A DNA stretch of 64,000 nt from Streptomyces olivaceoviridis (GTDB lineage: Bacteria > Actinomycetota > Actinomycetes > Streptomycetales > Streptomycetaceae), in contig NZ_BMUI01000004.1 of the NCBI RefSeq assembly GCF_014650115.1, positions 372,001 through 436,000 of the forward strand, written 5' to 3'. Below the pieces are notes generated by a model that searched no databases, was not told where the DNA came from, and saw only the letters and a program-made list of their open reading frames with translations. Positions 17,735 through 27,510 of this stretch are shown here, one piece after another. The position numbers were made by a program, and so were the translations under genes. Positions within the stretch are counted from its first letter, which is position 1. Every line of letters starts with the position of its first letter.

Positions 17735-18163
17735 CACGTCCCCCCACAGACCGTGTCCCCGTGGTTCCCACCGGGCAGTCGCCCGACGGCCGCCGCGGTC
17801 GAACCGCTGTGCCGCGGACCGGAGTTGCCGGTGCGCGAGGCAGCCGCTCGAAGGTCGCACCGAGGGCATCGTACCCGCGCTACCTGCGCGTGCCGAAGGG
17901 TGCCGCACGGGGCGTTCGACGAGGTGGGAGCAGACGGGGCGCACCGCGCTTCGTGACCGAGGGTGAGAGTGCGGGTGCGCGAGGAGCCTGGAACACCTCT
18001 TCGAGGGCAGAACGAAGCCCCCGGTCACGGGGGAACAACCGGGGGCTTCGCGTCGGTGGGCGACTCCGAAAGCCGCACATTGAGAACGTAAGACCTGTAC
18101 GGGCCCCCGGTCAAGCGGAGTTGAGGCACTGGGAGAAGTCGTCCCGCAAGGCTCTTCACGACT
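17735..18163. other. Intergenic region of 429 bp
   Basis: It separates the AAA+ gene from the kinase-like gene, both on the minus strand. The only clear structure is the 13-bp-stem hairpin at 18013-18050. Near 17873-17868 a minus-strand TACGAT preceded by TTCGGC at 18 bp could be a promoter for the AAA+ gene. No credible reading frame. Confidence 0.5.
18013..18050 (-). terminator. Strong hairpin, terminator of the kinase-like gene
   Basis: CGAAGCCCCCGGT and ACCGGGGGCTTCG form a perfect 13-bp stem with a 12-base loop, about 115 bp beyond the stop of the minus-strand kinase-like gene. It would isolate that gene from the AAA+ gene. No U-run is present. Confidence 0.65.
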
Positions 18164-18790
18164 TCACCACATCCGGGACGGTCCGTCACTCAGCGTCACT
18201 TCCGGCCCGGCTTCGGGAGTCGTCGCCGGTCCCGGCAGCACCTCGTATCCCGCAATTCGCTGGAGCACCAGCAGGTCGGCATGGGGGCGCGAGGGGTCCT
18301 CGGCGAAGTGCGCGCGCTCCGCCGCGACCCAGCCGTCCCAGAACTCCCGTTGCTCCGCGCCGTCCCGCTGCCGGCCGCGCGCCCAGGACTCCTCCCGGGG
18401 CAGCTCCATCCACAGCAGCCGGGCCAGGTACGGCCGCAGGGCGCGGCGGCCGGCGCCGACACCCTCGACCAGCACGACGGGTGCGGCCGGCAGCGGACGC
18501 GGGGTCCCGAAGGCGCGGGCCCGCCAGTCGTACGGGGTGTAGTGCGCGCCCTCGCCGCGCGCCAGGGGCTCGATCACCTCGGTCATGAGCCGGTCGGTCC
18601 ACGAGAAGAGCCGCTCATGGCTGGCGATGTCGTCGAGGTGGAGCACCGGAGCCCCGCCCAGCGCGTGCGCCAGCCGCCCGGCGAAGGTGGACTTCCCCGA
18701 GCCGGCGTGCCCGTCGACGGCGATGAGCCGGACCGGCCCCAGTGAGGGCGGGAGCCCGTGCAGCCGGGCGGCGAGGTCGTGAATGGTGAT
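18164..18790 (-). CDS. Uridine kinase-like P-loop protein, start codon uncertain
   Basis: The conserved frame reads ITIHDLAARL...VRLIAVDGHAGSGKSTFAGRL...VLHLDDIASHERLFSW, so the Walker A site GHAGSGKST and the uridine/phosphoribulokinase-type LHLDD motif are intact over about 208 residues. However, the first ATG or GTG in this frame is GTG 18646, which lies after the P-loop, and a TGA closes the frame upstream at about 18872. The likely start is therefore ATC 18790, ATT 18784 or a nearby CTG, or the start has been damaged. Homologs commonly begin just before ITIHDLA. The role is probably nucleoside or related phosphorylation. Confidence 0.7.
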   Translation of the reverse strand: MTIHDLAARLHGLPPSLGPVRLIAVDGHAGSGKSTFAGRLAHALGGAPVLHLDDIASHERLFSWTDRLMTEVIEPLARGEGAHYTPYDWRARAFGTPRPLPAAPVVLVEGVGAGRRALRPYLARLLWMELPREESWARGRQRDGAEQREFWDGWVAAERAHFAEDPSRPHADLLVLQRIAGYEVLPGPATTPEAGPEVTLSDGPSRMW

Positions 18791-18852
18791 TCCCGGGGTG
18801 TCGTGCTGTGCGGGGGTGTGAGGTCCGGTGTTGTGGGTTTTCCGTGAAACGC

Positions 18853-18858
18853 AGTCTA
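18853..18858 (-). promoter_or_regulatory. -10 box TAGACT for the kinase-like gene
   Basis: The minus strand reads TAGACT at 18858-18853, an excellent Streptomyces vegetative -10 box, about 63 bases before the expected translation start. A clear -35 box is not seen. Confidence 0.45.
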
Positions 18859-19059
18859 GTGGCGGTCATGTGTCGCCAGGGGGTGAGCGCCAGTTGGTTC
18901 ATGCGTTGAACCACCGGCTGGCGGCCAGTCAAAGGCTGCCGATAAACAGTCCGCATCCCCTGACCGATATGTCGAATTCGACGTTCCGGGTGTGCCCCAC
19001 GCTGAGTAAGGTGCCTTCTGCGCAACGTGATGCGTCGAGCGGGGACCGGCAGGGGGACC

Positions 19060-20016
19060 ATGGCCGCGGAATTATTCGAAGGGCACTATGTATGGCACCC
19101 GGCGGCCGACGACCGGGTCCTGGCGAGCGTGTGCGTCGATGTGCGCGCCGGACGTCATCGGTACGCCCACGAGGCGCTCGTCGAGACACGCTCCGACTTC
19201 GCCCTGCGCGCCCACCGCTCGCTCGTCCTCGCCTCCGAGGCGGCCGGCACCGACCTGGTGGAACGCTGGCTCGCAGAGGAGCCGACGCCCGAGGCCGCCC
19301 TCATGTGGGCGCGGGTCGCGGTACAGCGCGCCCTGCGCGCCGCCGACGCCCGTGACGAGCGCGCCGAGGCGCTGGAGCGGATCGCGCTGACCGCCTGCGA
19401 CCGGGCCGCCGAGGCAGCCCCCGCCGACCCCACCCCCTGGGTCGCCCGGCTCGCCATGGCCCGGCTGCACCGGCTCCGCGACCCGGCCCCGCGGGGCCTG
19501 CTCACCGCCCCGCCCGGCCCCTGGCGGCTGTTCGCGCACATCCTGTCCCTGGACCCCTGGCACCGCGAGGCCCACCACCGCTTCCTGTCCTGCTTCTTCA
19601 CGCGGTACGGCGGCTCGGTCACCGCGGCCTGGGACGTGGCCGCCTTCCTCAGCCAGCGGGCGCCCGCCGACTCCGCCCTCCGGCTGCTGCCCCTGGTGGC
19701 CCTGGTGGAGAGCTACAACCCCACCCAGCTCCTCGCCGACCGGGTGTGGGAGCAGCCCCAGTGGCGTTCCACCGCGCTGGCGATCTACCAGCACTGGCTG
19801 CCCACCGTGGCCGGTTACCGCTTCACCCCCGTGCTCGACCTGGCCTACCTCGCGCACGCGCTGGTCATGGCCCAGCGCGCGTTCGAGGCACGGGCGGTCT
19901 TCACGGCGATGGGCCGGTACGCCTCGCGCATGCCGTGGAGCGCCTTCGGTGATCCCGCCGAGCAGCTCTCCCGGGCCCGGCGCGCCTGCGGGCTGCCCGT
20001 CCCGGGGGCCGCCTGA
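19060..20016 (+). CDS. Unknown helical protein with a TTA codon (bldA-dependent candidate)
   Basis: A 318-residue, Trp-rich, mostly helical cytosolic protein (HYVWHPAADDRVLASV, MARLHRLRDPAPRGLL, DPWHREAHHRFLSCFF) with a TPR-like feel but no recognised catalytic motif. ATG 19060 follows AGGGGGAC. Codon 5 is TTA (19072-19074), the only in-frame TTA I found in the window, so efficient translation would need the bldA leucyl-tRNA and be tied to development. It is followed 40 bp later by an APC permease, and the two probably form one operon. Function unknown. Confidence 0.75.
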   Translation: MAAELFEGHYVWHPAADDRVLASVCVDVRAGRHRYAHEALVETRSDFALRAHRSLVLASEAAGTDLVERWLAEEPTPEAALMWARVAVQRALRAADARDERAEALERIALTACDRAAEAAPADPTPWVARLAMARLHRLRDPAPRGLLTAPPGPWRLFAHILSLDPWHREAHHRFLSCFFTRYGGSVTAAWDVAAFLSQRAPADSALRLLPLVALVESYNPTQLLADRVWEQPQWRSTALAIYQHWLPTVAGYRFTPVLDLAYLAHALVMAQRAFEARAVFTAMGRYASRMPWSAFGDPAEQLSRARRACGLPVPGAA

Positions 20017-20056
20017 CCCGCTCGCCCCCACCCCCCATCCAGAGAAAGGCCGATCA

Positions 20057-21595
20057 GTGTCGGAACGGATGTCGACTCCCCGGGCCCGCGCCCGCGCGGC
20101 GGACCCCGTCGTGCTCGACGACGACGCCACCCTGCACGCGATGGGTTATCCGCGGAAACTCACCCGGCGCTTCCGGGCGTTCGACAATTTCGCGATCTCG
20201 TTCACCATCATCAATATCCTCTCCGGTATCTTCTCCTCCTTCGGATTCGGCATGAACGCGGGTGGCCCCCGCATTCTCGTGTTCGGCTGGATCGGCGTCT
20301 CGCTCATGGTGCTGCTCATCGGCGCGGCCATGGCGGAAGTCGCCTCCGCCTATCCGACGAGCGGTGCCCTGTATTTCTCCGCCGGTAAACTCGCCAAGCG
20401 GCACAAGGGCGCCTGGTCGTGGTACACGGGCTGGCTGAACTTCGTCGGCCAGATCGGCGGCACCGCCGCCACCGGCTATGCCGCCGCCACCTTCATCCAG
20501 GTGTTCGTGCAGTTGCAGTGGCCCTCCTACCGGCCGACCGCGCACCAGACCGTCCTCGTCACGGCCCTGATCATCGTGCTCCAGGGGCTCGCCAACACCT
20601 ACACCGTCCAGCTCGTCGCCGTACTGAACCGCATTTCCGTGTGGTGGCTGCTGATCGGACTCGTCGTGATCGTGGGCGCGCTCATCGTGATGCCCGATCA
20701 TCACCAGTCCGCGTCCTTCGTCACCCATTTCGAGAACAACACCGGCTTCACGAGCGGGCTTTACGGCGGCATGCTCGGCCTCCTGGTCACGAGCTGGACC
20801 TTCACCGGGTTCGACGGCAGCTTCCACATGTCCGAGGAAACGGTCCACGCGACGGTCAGCGCACCGAAGGGCATCACCCGCGCCATCGGCTGTTCGGCGA
20901 TCACCGGCCTCGCCCTGATGCTGGCCCTGGTCTACAGCATCGGCGACTACGCCAAGGTGGCCGGCGCCGCGGCGCCGCCGGTCCAGATCCTCATCGACGG
21001 CCTCGGCCCGACCACCGCCAAGGTGATGCTCCTCATCGTCATCGGCGCGATGCTCTTCTGCGGTCTCGCCAACCTCACCAGCAACACCCGGCAGATCTTC
21101 GCCTTCTCCCGGGACGGCGCCATGCCCGGCTCCCGCTGGTGGCACTCGGTCTCGCTGCGCACCCGTACGCCGGTGAAGGCGGTCTGGCTGGCGGTCGGCT
21201 GCTCGCTGGCCCTGGTGGTGCCGGGCTGGTGGTCGCACACGGCGTTCACCGCCATCGTCAGCGTCAACGTGGTCGGCCTCTTCCTGGCCTACGCCGTGCC
21301 GATCTTCCTGCGGCTGCGGCTCGGCGACGCGTTCCAGCCCGGTCCCTGGCACCTGGGCCGCTGGGGCAGGCCGATCGGCTGGCTCGCGGTGACCTGGATC
21401 CTGCTCAGCAGCGTCCTGTTCATGCTGCCGCAGGCATCCCCGATCACCGTCGACTCCTTCAACTACGCGCCGATCGCGCTGGCCGTCGTCCTGCTGGTGG
21501 CGACGGTGTGGTGGTTCGCCACGGCCCGCCGCCGCTTCCAGGGGCCGGTCAGCTACGGTCGCCCGGACGAGGTCGCCGCGATGGATCTCGTCTGA
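20057..21595 (+). CDS. APC family amino acid permease (GABA permease-like)
   Basis: A 512-residue protein with about twelve transmembrane helices. The FDNFAISFTIINILSGIFSSFGFGMNAGGP segment is the first helix pair of the amino acid/choline transporter group, and SEETVHATVSAPKGITRAI is the typical cytosolic loop. GTG 20057 has GAGAAAGG 8 bases upstream; another in-frame ATG lies 12 bases on. The first 250 bases use more A/T-ending codons (AAT, ATT, TAT) than neighbours. Substrate likely an amino acid such as GABA, unproven. Downstream of the TTA-containing gene, so its expression may depend indirectly on bldA. Confidence 0.88.
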   Translation: MSERMSTPRARARAADPVVLDDDATLHAMGYPRKLTRRFRAFDNFAISFTIINILSGIFSSFGFGMNAGGPRILVFGWIGVSLMVLLIGAAMAEVASAYPTSGALYFSAGKLAKRHKGAWSWYTGWLNFVGQIGGTAATGYAAATFIQVFVQLQWPSYRPTAHQTVLVTALIIVLQGLANTYTVQLVAVLNRISVWWLLIGLVVIVGALIVMPDHHQSASFVTHFENNTGFTSGLYGGMLGLLVTSWTFTGFDGSFHMSEETVHATVSAPKGITRAIGCSAITGLALMLALVYSIGDYAKVAGAAAPPVQILIDGLGPTTAKVMLLIVIGAMLFCGLANLTSNTRQIFAFSRDGAMPGSRWWHSVSLRTRTPVKAVWLAVGCSLALVVPGWWSHTAFTAIVSVNVVGLFLAYAVPIFLRLRLGDAFQPGPWHLGRWGRPIGWLAVTWILLSSVLFMLPQASPITVDSFNYAPIALAVVLLVATVWWFATARRRFQGPVSYGRPDEVAAMDLV

Positions 21596-21681
21596 GCGTG
21601 CCGGGGTGCGTGGGCGCTGGTCGCGCTCGTGCGGCGGAGCCGCGCTGCGACACGGCCCGCGCCCCTGCGGGCGCCCCCACC

Positions 21682-21697
21682 AGTGGTCCAGACCAAT
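21682..21697. promoter_or_regulatory. DasR-like (dre) site upstream of C39-like peptidase
   Basis: AGTGGTCCAGACCAAT agrees with the dre consensus ACTGGTCTAGACCAGT at 13 of 16 positions, and read on the other strand it shares AATATTGGTC.G.ACCA with the upstream half of the chitinase promoter in this window. It lies 107 bp before the ATG of the secreted peptidase. No clear -35/-10 pair is visible. Confidence 0.55.
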
Positions 21698-21803
21698 ATT
21701 CGTCCGGCGGCATGCGCCGAAGTGCTGGCAGCGAGATCCGGCCTGCTTCATAGTTACCGCACCGGATCAGCCCGTCTCGGACACCCTGGGGGTCGTCGCG
21801 CCC

Positions 21804-23171
21804 ATGAGCAGAGCCCAACAGCCGTCCCGCAGAATCGTTCTGGCCGCGGCCGTCGCCGCGGCGGTGACCGGCACAGCGGCCCCCGCTGCCGCCGCCGCAC
21901 CGCGACCCGCCGACACCGACGACCCCGGCCGGGCGCAGGCCCGCCCGATCGACCACCACTCCTGGACCACGTTCCGCGACTGGCGCTGCGGCACCGCACA
22001 GGGCACCCGGCCCGTCTCCGGCAGCCGCCCCGGTGTCGTGATCGGCGCCCCCGCCGGCCGGACCGACTACACCGACCCGCACACCGGGACCACCGCCACC
22101 TGGGAGTACGCCACCTGGACCTCCCCGGTGCACCGGCTCACCGTGCCCGCGACCGAGGTCATCGCCTCCTGGAACGCGCACACCCCGGCCGGCACCTGGA
22201 TCCAGGTCGAGCTGCGCGGCACGTACTCCGACGGCACCGAGACTCCCTGGTACGTGATGGGCCGCTGGGCCGCCGGCGACCAGGACATCAAGCGGACCTC
22301 GGTGGACGACCAGACCGACGGCAAGAGCACGATCTGGACGGACACCTTCGCCATCGACGACGCGGGCACCGGCCTGCGCCTGGCGTCGTACCGGCTGCGC
22401 CTCACCCTCTACCGCCGGCCCGGCACGCACCTGACACCGACGGTCTGGCGGCTCGGCGCGATGGGCTCCGACATCCCCGACCGCTTCACCGTGTCGGCCT
22501 CCACCCCCGGCCTCGCCCAGGAACTCGCCGTCCCGCGCTACTCGCAGGAGATCCACAAGGGCCAGTACCCCGAGTACGACAACGGCGGCGAGGCCTGGTG
22601 CAGCCCCACCTCCTCACAGATGATCATCGAGTACTGGGGCGGCCGGCTCACCCCCGAGCAGCTGTCCTGGGTCGACCCGTCCTACGCGGACCCGCAGGTC
22701 TGCCACGCGGCCCGGTACACCTACGACCACCAGTACCAGGGCTGCGGCAACTGGCCGTTCAACGCCGCCTACGCGGCCACCTACGACGGCCTCCAGAGCG
22801 TGGTCACCCGGCTCGCCTCCCTCACCGACCTGGAGACGCTGATCGCGGCCGGCATCCCGGCCATAACGTCCCAGTCGTTCCTCAAGGAGGAGCTGACGGG
22901 GGCCGGTTACGGCACCTCCGGCCATCTGATGACCGTCATCGGTTTCACCGCGGACGGGGACGTGATCGCCAACGACCCCGCCTCACCGGGCGACGAGGCG
23001 GTGCGGCGCGTGTACCAGCGGCGCGAGTGGGAGAACATCTGGCTGAGGACCAAGCGGTACAACGCCTCCGGCAAGGTCGTCTCCGGCACCGGAGGGGTCT
23101 GCTACCTCTACTTCCCGGCCCACCCGACCCCGCACCAGCGCAAGGCGCTCGCCGCGGTGGGCGTGTACTGA
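21804..23171 (+). CDS. Secreted C39-like family peptidase
   Basis: A 455-residue exported protein with a twin-Arg type signal (PSRRIVLAAAVAAAVTG, then Ala-rich APAAAAAP). After a beta-sandwich-like region (about 50-225) the peptidase_C39_2 domain shows GEAWCSPTSSQM (nucleophile Cys near 269), GHLMTVIGF (His) and ANDPASP (Asp). Members cut small peptides or Gly-Gly leaders, but secreted actinobacterial forms have unknown substrates. No good ribosome site precedes ATG 21804. A DasR-like site upstream suggests co-regulation with chitin degradation. Confidence 0.85.
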   Translation: MSRAQQPSRRIVLAAAVAAAVTGTAAPAAAAAPRPADTDDPGRAQARPIDHHSWTTFRDWRCGTAQGTRPVSGSRPGVVIGAPAGRTDYTDPHTGTTATWEYATWTSPVHRLTVPATEVIASWNAHTPAGTWIQVELRGTYSDGTETPWYVMGRWAAGDQDIKRTSVDDQTDGKSTIWTDTFAIDDAGTGLRLASYRLRLTLYRRPGTHLTPTVWRLGAMGSDIPDRFTVSASTPGLAQELAVPRYSQEIHKGQYPEYDNGGEAWCSPTSSQMIIEYWGGRLTPEQLSWVDPSYADPQVCHAARYTYDHQYQGCGNWPFNAAYAATYDGLQSVVTRLASLTDLETLIAAGIPAITSQSFLKEELTGAGYGTSGHLMTVIGFTADGDVIANDPASPGDEAVRRVYQRREWENIWLRTKRYNASGKVVSGTGGVCYLYFPAHPTPHQRKALAAVGVY

Positions 23172-23289
23172 ACCCTGGTGCGCGCGGCCTGTGACCAAGC
23201 TCATCGCCGCGAACGCCGTCGCGGGTGGCATGGTGGACGGATGGGTGGGGGCATTCCGCCGTATACGTCCGACCTCTGCGAGTAACACC

Positions 23290-23430
23290 ATGACCGCACA
23301 CCCGGCCACCGCCACCCGCGCCGTCACCGGCGGCCCGCAGGAAGACGGCCCGAAGATCGTCGAGCACGTCCTGGGCTGGGTCCTCGTCGCGGTGTTCGCG
23401 ATGCTGGTGACCCAGCTCGGCCTGCTCTGA
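23290..23430 (+). CDS. SCO1431-type small membrane protein
   Basis: A 46-residue protein, MTAHPATATRAVTGGPQ then one transmembrane helix (VEHVLGWVLVAVFAMLVTQLGLL). A conserved tiny single-pass protein of this kind stands at the same place, next to TetR and chitinase genes, in other Streptomyces. ATG 23290 is used; longer frames upstream lack conservation. Function unknown. Confidence 0.7.
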   Translation: MTAHPATATRAVTGGPQEDGPKIVEHVLGWVLVAVFAMLVTQLGLL

Positions 23431-23530
23431 ACCGACGCGCACCCGCCTCCGGACACACCGCTCACGCGTACGGCTTGTTCTGACATACTGCGGCTGTCCC
23501 GTCGTCCCCAGATCAGGGCCGGTCTTGAAC

Positions 23531-24178
23531 ATGCCGCAGCAGCGTGCCGTCGTCCAGCCGCGCGGCACCGAGCGCTCCGTGGCGCGCCGCGCCGAACTCA
23601 TCGCCATCGGGCGGAAGTTGTTCGCCGACACGTCCTACGACGCGTTGTCCATGGACGACATCGCCCGCCAGGCGCGGGTGGCCAAGGGCCTGATCTACTA
23701 CTACTTCCGGTCCAAGCGCGGCTACTACCTGGCGATCATCCAGGACTCCGTCGCCCACCTGGTCACCTCCGCCGCCGGCGGGGTCGAGCTGCCCGCCGTG
23801 GACCGCGTGCACCGCACGATCGACGGCTACCTGCGCTACGCCGAGCACCACCAGGCCGCCTACCGCACCATCGTCAGCGGCGGCGTCGGCTTCGACACCG
23901 AGGTGCACGCGATCCGGGACGGTGTGCGCGAGGCGATCGTCGCCACGATCGCCGAAGGGGCCTACGGCCGCGCCGATATCTCCCCGGTGGCCCGGATGGG
24001 TCTGCTCTCCTGGGTGTGCAGCGTGGAGGGCGCCGCCCTGGACTGGATCGGTCACCCCCGGCTCTCCCGCGAGACCATGTGCGAGCTGCTGGTGAAGACG
24101 CTCGGCGGGGCCCTGCGCGCCATCGAGGAGCTGGACCCCGCCCACCCGGCCCCGCCGCCCGCCCGCCGGGGCGGCTGA
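23531..24178 (+). CDS. TetR family transcriptional regulator
   Basis: A 215-residue regulator. Residues about 15-62 form the TetR DNA-binding domain with the typical recognition helix IARQARVAKGLIYYYFRSKRGYYLAI. The rest is an all-helical ligand-binding domain (VSGGVGFDTEVHAIRDGVREAI). ATG 23531 is chosen; a TTG two codons upstream is possible. The genes on either side are a small membrane protein and a convergent chitinase 14 bp away. Target unknown. Confidence 0.9.
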   Translation: MPQQRAVVQPRGTERSVARRAELIAIGRKLFADTSYDALSMDDIARQARVAKGLIYYYFRSKRGYYLAIIQDSVAHLVTSAAGGVELPAVDRVHRTIDGYLRYAEHHQAAYRTIVSGGVGFDTEVHAIRDGVREAIVATIAEGAYGRADISPVARMGLLSWVCSVEGAALDWIGHPRLSRETMCELLVKTLGGALRAIEELDPAHPAPPPARRGG

Positions 24179-24192
24179 CCCGGGAAGAACCG

Positions 24193-25425
<1,233 letters not shown>

Positions 25426-25497
25426 TCGGGTGTCTCCTCGTGGGGGAGAGGGGAACGTGCGCCGATTGGCATGAACGCGGTAAAGCGTTGGTCATGC

Positions 25498-25540
25498 ACC
25501 CTAGGAGGACTAGACCACTAGGTCAATGGTTCGGACCAAT
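25498..25540 (-). promoter_or_regulatory. Chitinase promoter with DasR-like site and direct repeats
   Basis: Minus strand TTGACC (25526-25521), a 17-bp spacer, then TAGGGT (25503-25498). The spacer holds AGTGGTCTAGTCC, a dre-type element, and a second copy TGGTCCGAACC lies 21 bp upstream, giving the two direct repeats known from Streptomyces chitinase promoters. Transcription would start near 25491, about 65 bases before the ATG. Confidence 0.8.
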
Positions 25541-25757
25541 ATCGCCCCCGCGTACGGCTCCGACTGGACTCCTGAAGTAAGCGGTCGTTAACTGGTGACG
25601 GGAGGTCGCTGATCGGGCATACTCACTGCGCATGCCGCTGGTCAGCAGCTTCCGAGACCCGGGAGCGGGCGCCTTCGGCGAAGCGCGATCACCAGGCGGA
25701 GCCGCCCCCCACCCCGGGCCGGACCGCCGGTGCCCGAACAGGGAGGAGCCCGACGCC

Positions 25758-26930
25758 ATGTCCGACCGCGACCCGCAGCCGGTGGAGCGTCAACTGCCGA
25801 CGGAAGAGGCGAGGGATCTGCTCGCCCTCGTCCGGGAGATCGCCCAGCGCGAGATCGCGCCCAGGGCCGCCGAGGAGGAGGACGCGGGACGCTTCCCGCG
25901 CGAGATCTTCGGTCTGCTCTCCGAATCAGGGCTGCTGGGCCTGCCCTATCCGTCGGAGTACGGCGGCGGCGACCAGCCCTACGAGGTCTACCTCCAGGTC
26001 CTGGAGGAGCTGGCCGCGGCCCGGCTCACCGTCGGCCTGGGCGTCAGCGTCCACACGCTCGCGTCCTACGCCCTCGCCACCTACGGCACCAAGCAGCAGC
26101 AGGTCGAGCACCTGCCCGCGATGCTGGGCGGCGGCCTGCTCGGCGCGTACTGCCTCTCCGAGCCGTCCTCCGGTTCGGATGCCGCCTCCCTGCGCACCAA
26201 GGCCGTCCGCGAGGGCGACGGTTGGGTGATCGACGGCACCAAGGCCTGGATCACCCACGGCGGGATCGCCGACTTCTACACCGTGATGGCCCGCACCGGG
26301 GAGGAGGGCCCGCGCGGGATCACCGCCTTCCTCGTGCCCGGCGACGCCCCCGGCCTGAGCGGTGCCGCGCCGGAGAAGAAGATGGGCCTGAAGGGCTCAC
26401 CCACGGCGCAGGTGCACTTCGACGGCGTCCGCGTCCCGGACGACCGGCGCGTCGGCGAGGAGGGCCAGGGCTTCTCCATCGCCCTGGCGGCGCTCGACTC
26501 GGGCCGGCTCGGCATCGCGGCCTGCGCCGTCGGCCTCGCCCAGGCCGCACTGGACGAGGCGGTCCGCTACGCCACCCAGCGTCGTCAGTTCGGCCGGCCC
26601 ATCGCCGACTTCCAGGGCCTGCGCTTCATGATCGCCGACATGGCCACCCAGATCGAGGCGGGCCGCGCGCTGTACCTCGCCGCGGCCCGGCTGCGGGACG
26701 CGGGCAGGCCGTTCGCCAAGCAGGCCGCCATGGCCAAGCTGCACTGCACCGACACCGCCATGAAGGTCACCACGGACGCGGTGCAGATACTGGGCGGCTA
26801 CGGGTACACCGCCGACTTCCCGGCCGAGCGCTATATGCGCGAGGCCAAGGTCCTCCAGATCGTCGAGGGCACCAACCAGATCCAGCGGATGGTCATCGCC
26901 CGTCACGTGGCGGGGCCAGAAGATCGCTGA
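25758..26930 (+). CDS. Acyl-CoA dehydrogenase
   Basis: A 390-residue flavoprotein with the three-domain acyl-CoA dehydrogenase layout: AYCLSEPSSGSDAASLRT (about 134-151, FAD and substrate loop), TQRRQFGRPIADFQGLRF (about 272-289) and QILGGYGYTADFPAERYMREAKVLQIVEGTNQIQ with the catalytic base Glu before GTNQIQ. It oxidises acyl-CoA to enoyl-CoA using electron-transfer flavoprotein. ATG 25758 follows GGGAGGAG; the in-frame ATG 25632 would add 42 unlike residues. Its 3' end overlaps a small convergent gene. Confidence 0.93.
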   Translation: MSDRDPQPVERQLPTEEARDLLALVREIAQREIAPRAAEEEDAGRFPREIFGLLSESGLLGLPYPSEYGGGDQPYEVYLQVLEELAAARLTVGLGVSVHTLASYALATYGTKQQQVEHLPAMLGGGLLGAYCLSEPSSGSDAASLRTKAVREGDGWVIDGTKAWITHGGIADFYTVMARTGEEGPRGITAFLVPGDAPGLSGAAPEKKMGLKGSPTAQVHFDGVRVPDDRRVGEEGQGFSIALAALDSGRLGIAACAVGLAQAALDEAVRYATQRRQFGRPIADFQGLRFMIADMATQIEAGRALYLAAARLRDAGRPFAKQAAMAKLHCTDTAMKVTTDAVQILGGYGYTADFPAERYMREAKVLQIVEGTNQIQRMVIARHVAGPEDR

Positions 26931-27135
26931 ACTGGCCCGTGAGCACCGTCGGGGCCGCCAGTCTGATCCACTCCGGGTCATGGCGGCCCGGCAGGGTGCG
27001 ACCGCGGTCGGCCCAGGTCCGCATGAGGTCGCGGTAGATGGGCGGGTCCGGCGGCGCGGCCGGCGGAACCGATTCTCCGGGGCGGGGGACGAAGATGCGG
27101 CGCTGACGCCCGGTTGCCGAGTACGTGGGGGTCAT
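26893..27135 (-). CDS. Small conserved hypothetical protein
   Basis: An 80-residue Arg/Pro-rich protein ending DLMRTWADRGRTLPGRHDPEWIRLAAPTVLTGQFS. The pattern resembles short Streptomyces proteins of unknown function, and it shows normal third-position G/C use. It overlaps the end of the acyl-CoA dehydrogenase gene by 38 bp. There is no good ribosome site before ATG 27135, so the start and even the gene are uncertain. Confidence 0.45.
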   Translation of the reverse strand: MTPTYSATGRQRRIFVPRPGESVPPAAPPDPPIYRDLMRTWADRGRTLPGRHDPEWIRLAAPTVLTGQFSDLLAPPRDGR

Positions 27136-27510
27136 ACCAGGGCAACGCGGCGACGGCCGGACAGGTCACCCTCCCACGGAATCGAGCTTCAGTTCATCCC
27201 CGTCCGGTTCCCCCTCGGGCGTCCCCGGGGCGGCTGACGCGGTCGATGGCCGAGCATCGTCCGCCCCCGCGAGGACAGTTGGCGACGGCCGGCGTGCCGG
27301 CCCGGCCGCACGGCCGAGTCCCCGTGTTCCCAGTGGAGTTCCTCGCCCTGCCGGGTCGGCCCGACGCGTTGCGCCGACGTGCGACGGCCCAACGCGCCCA
27401 CGGCACCCGGGAGATCGACGGCCCGGTCCGTCCGCCCCTCACCCGAAGTGACGCGCGCGTCGGGAGCGCCGTCCAGGACGTCGCGCGCGGGGCGGGGTGA
27501 GCGAGCCGGC
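27136..27510. other. Gene-free stretch of 375 bp
   Basis: The open frames here have no recognisable protein features, no ribosome site and unsuitable codon use. I see no hairpin or repeat of note. Confidence 0.5.

Noticed and set aside
17880-18080. tRNA or other stable RNA around the hairpin at 18013-18050
   Set aside because: No cloverleaf or conserved T-loop/anticodon features; the simple 13-bp stem is better explained as a terminator.
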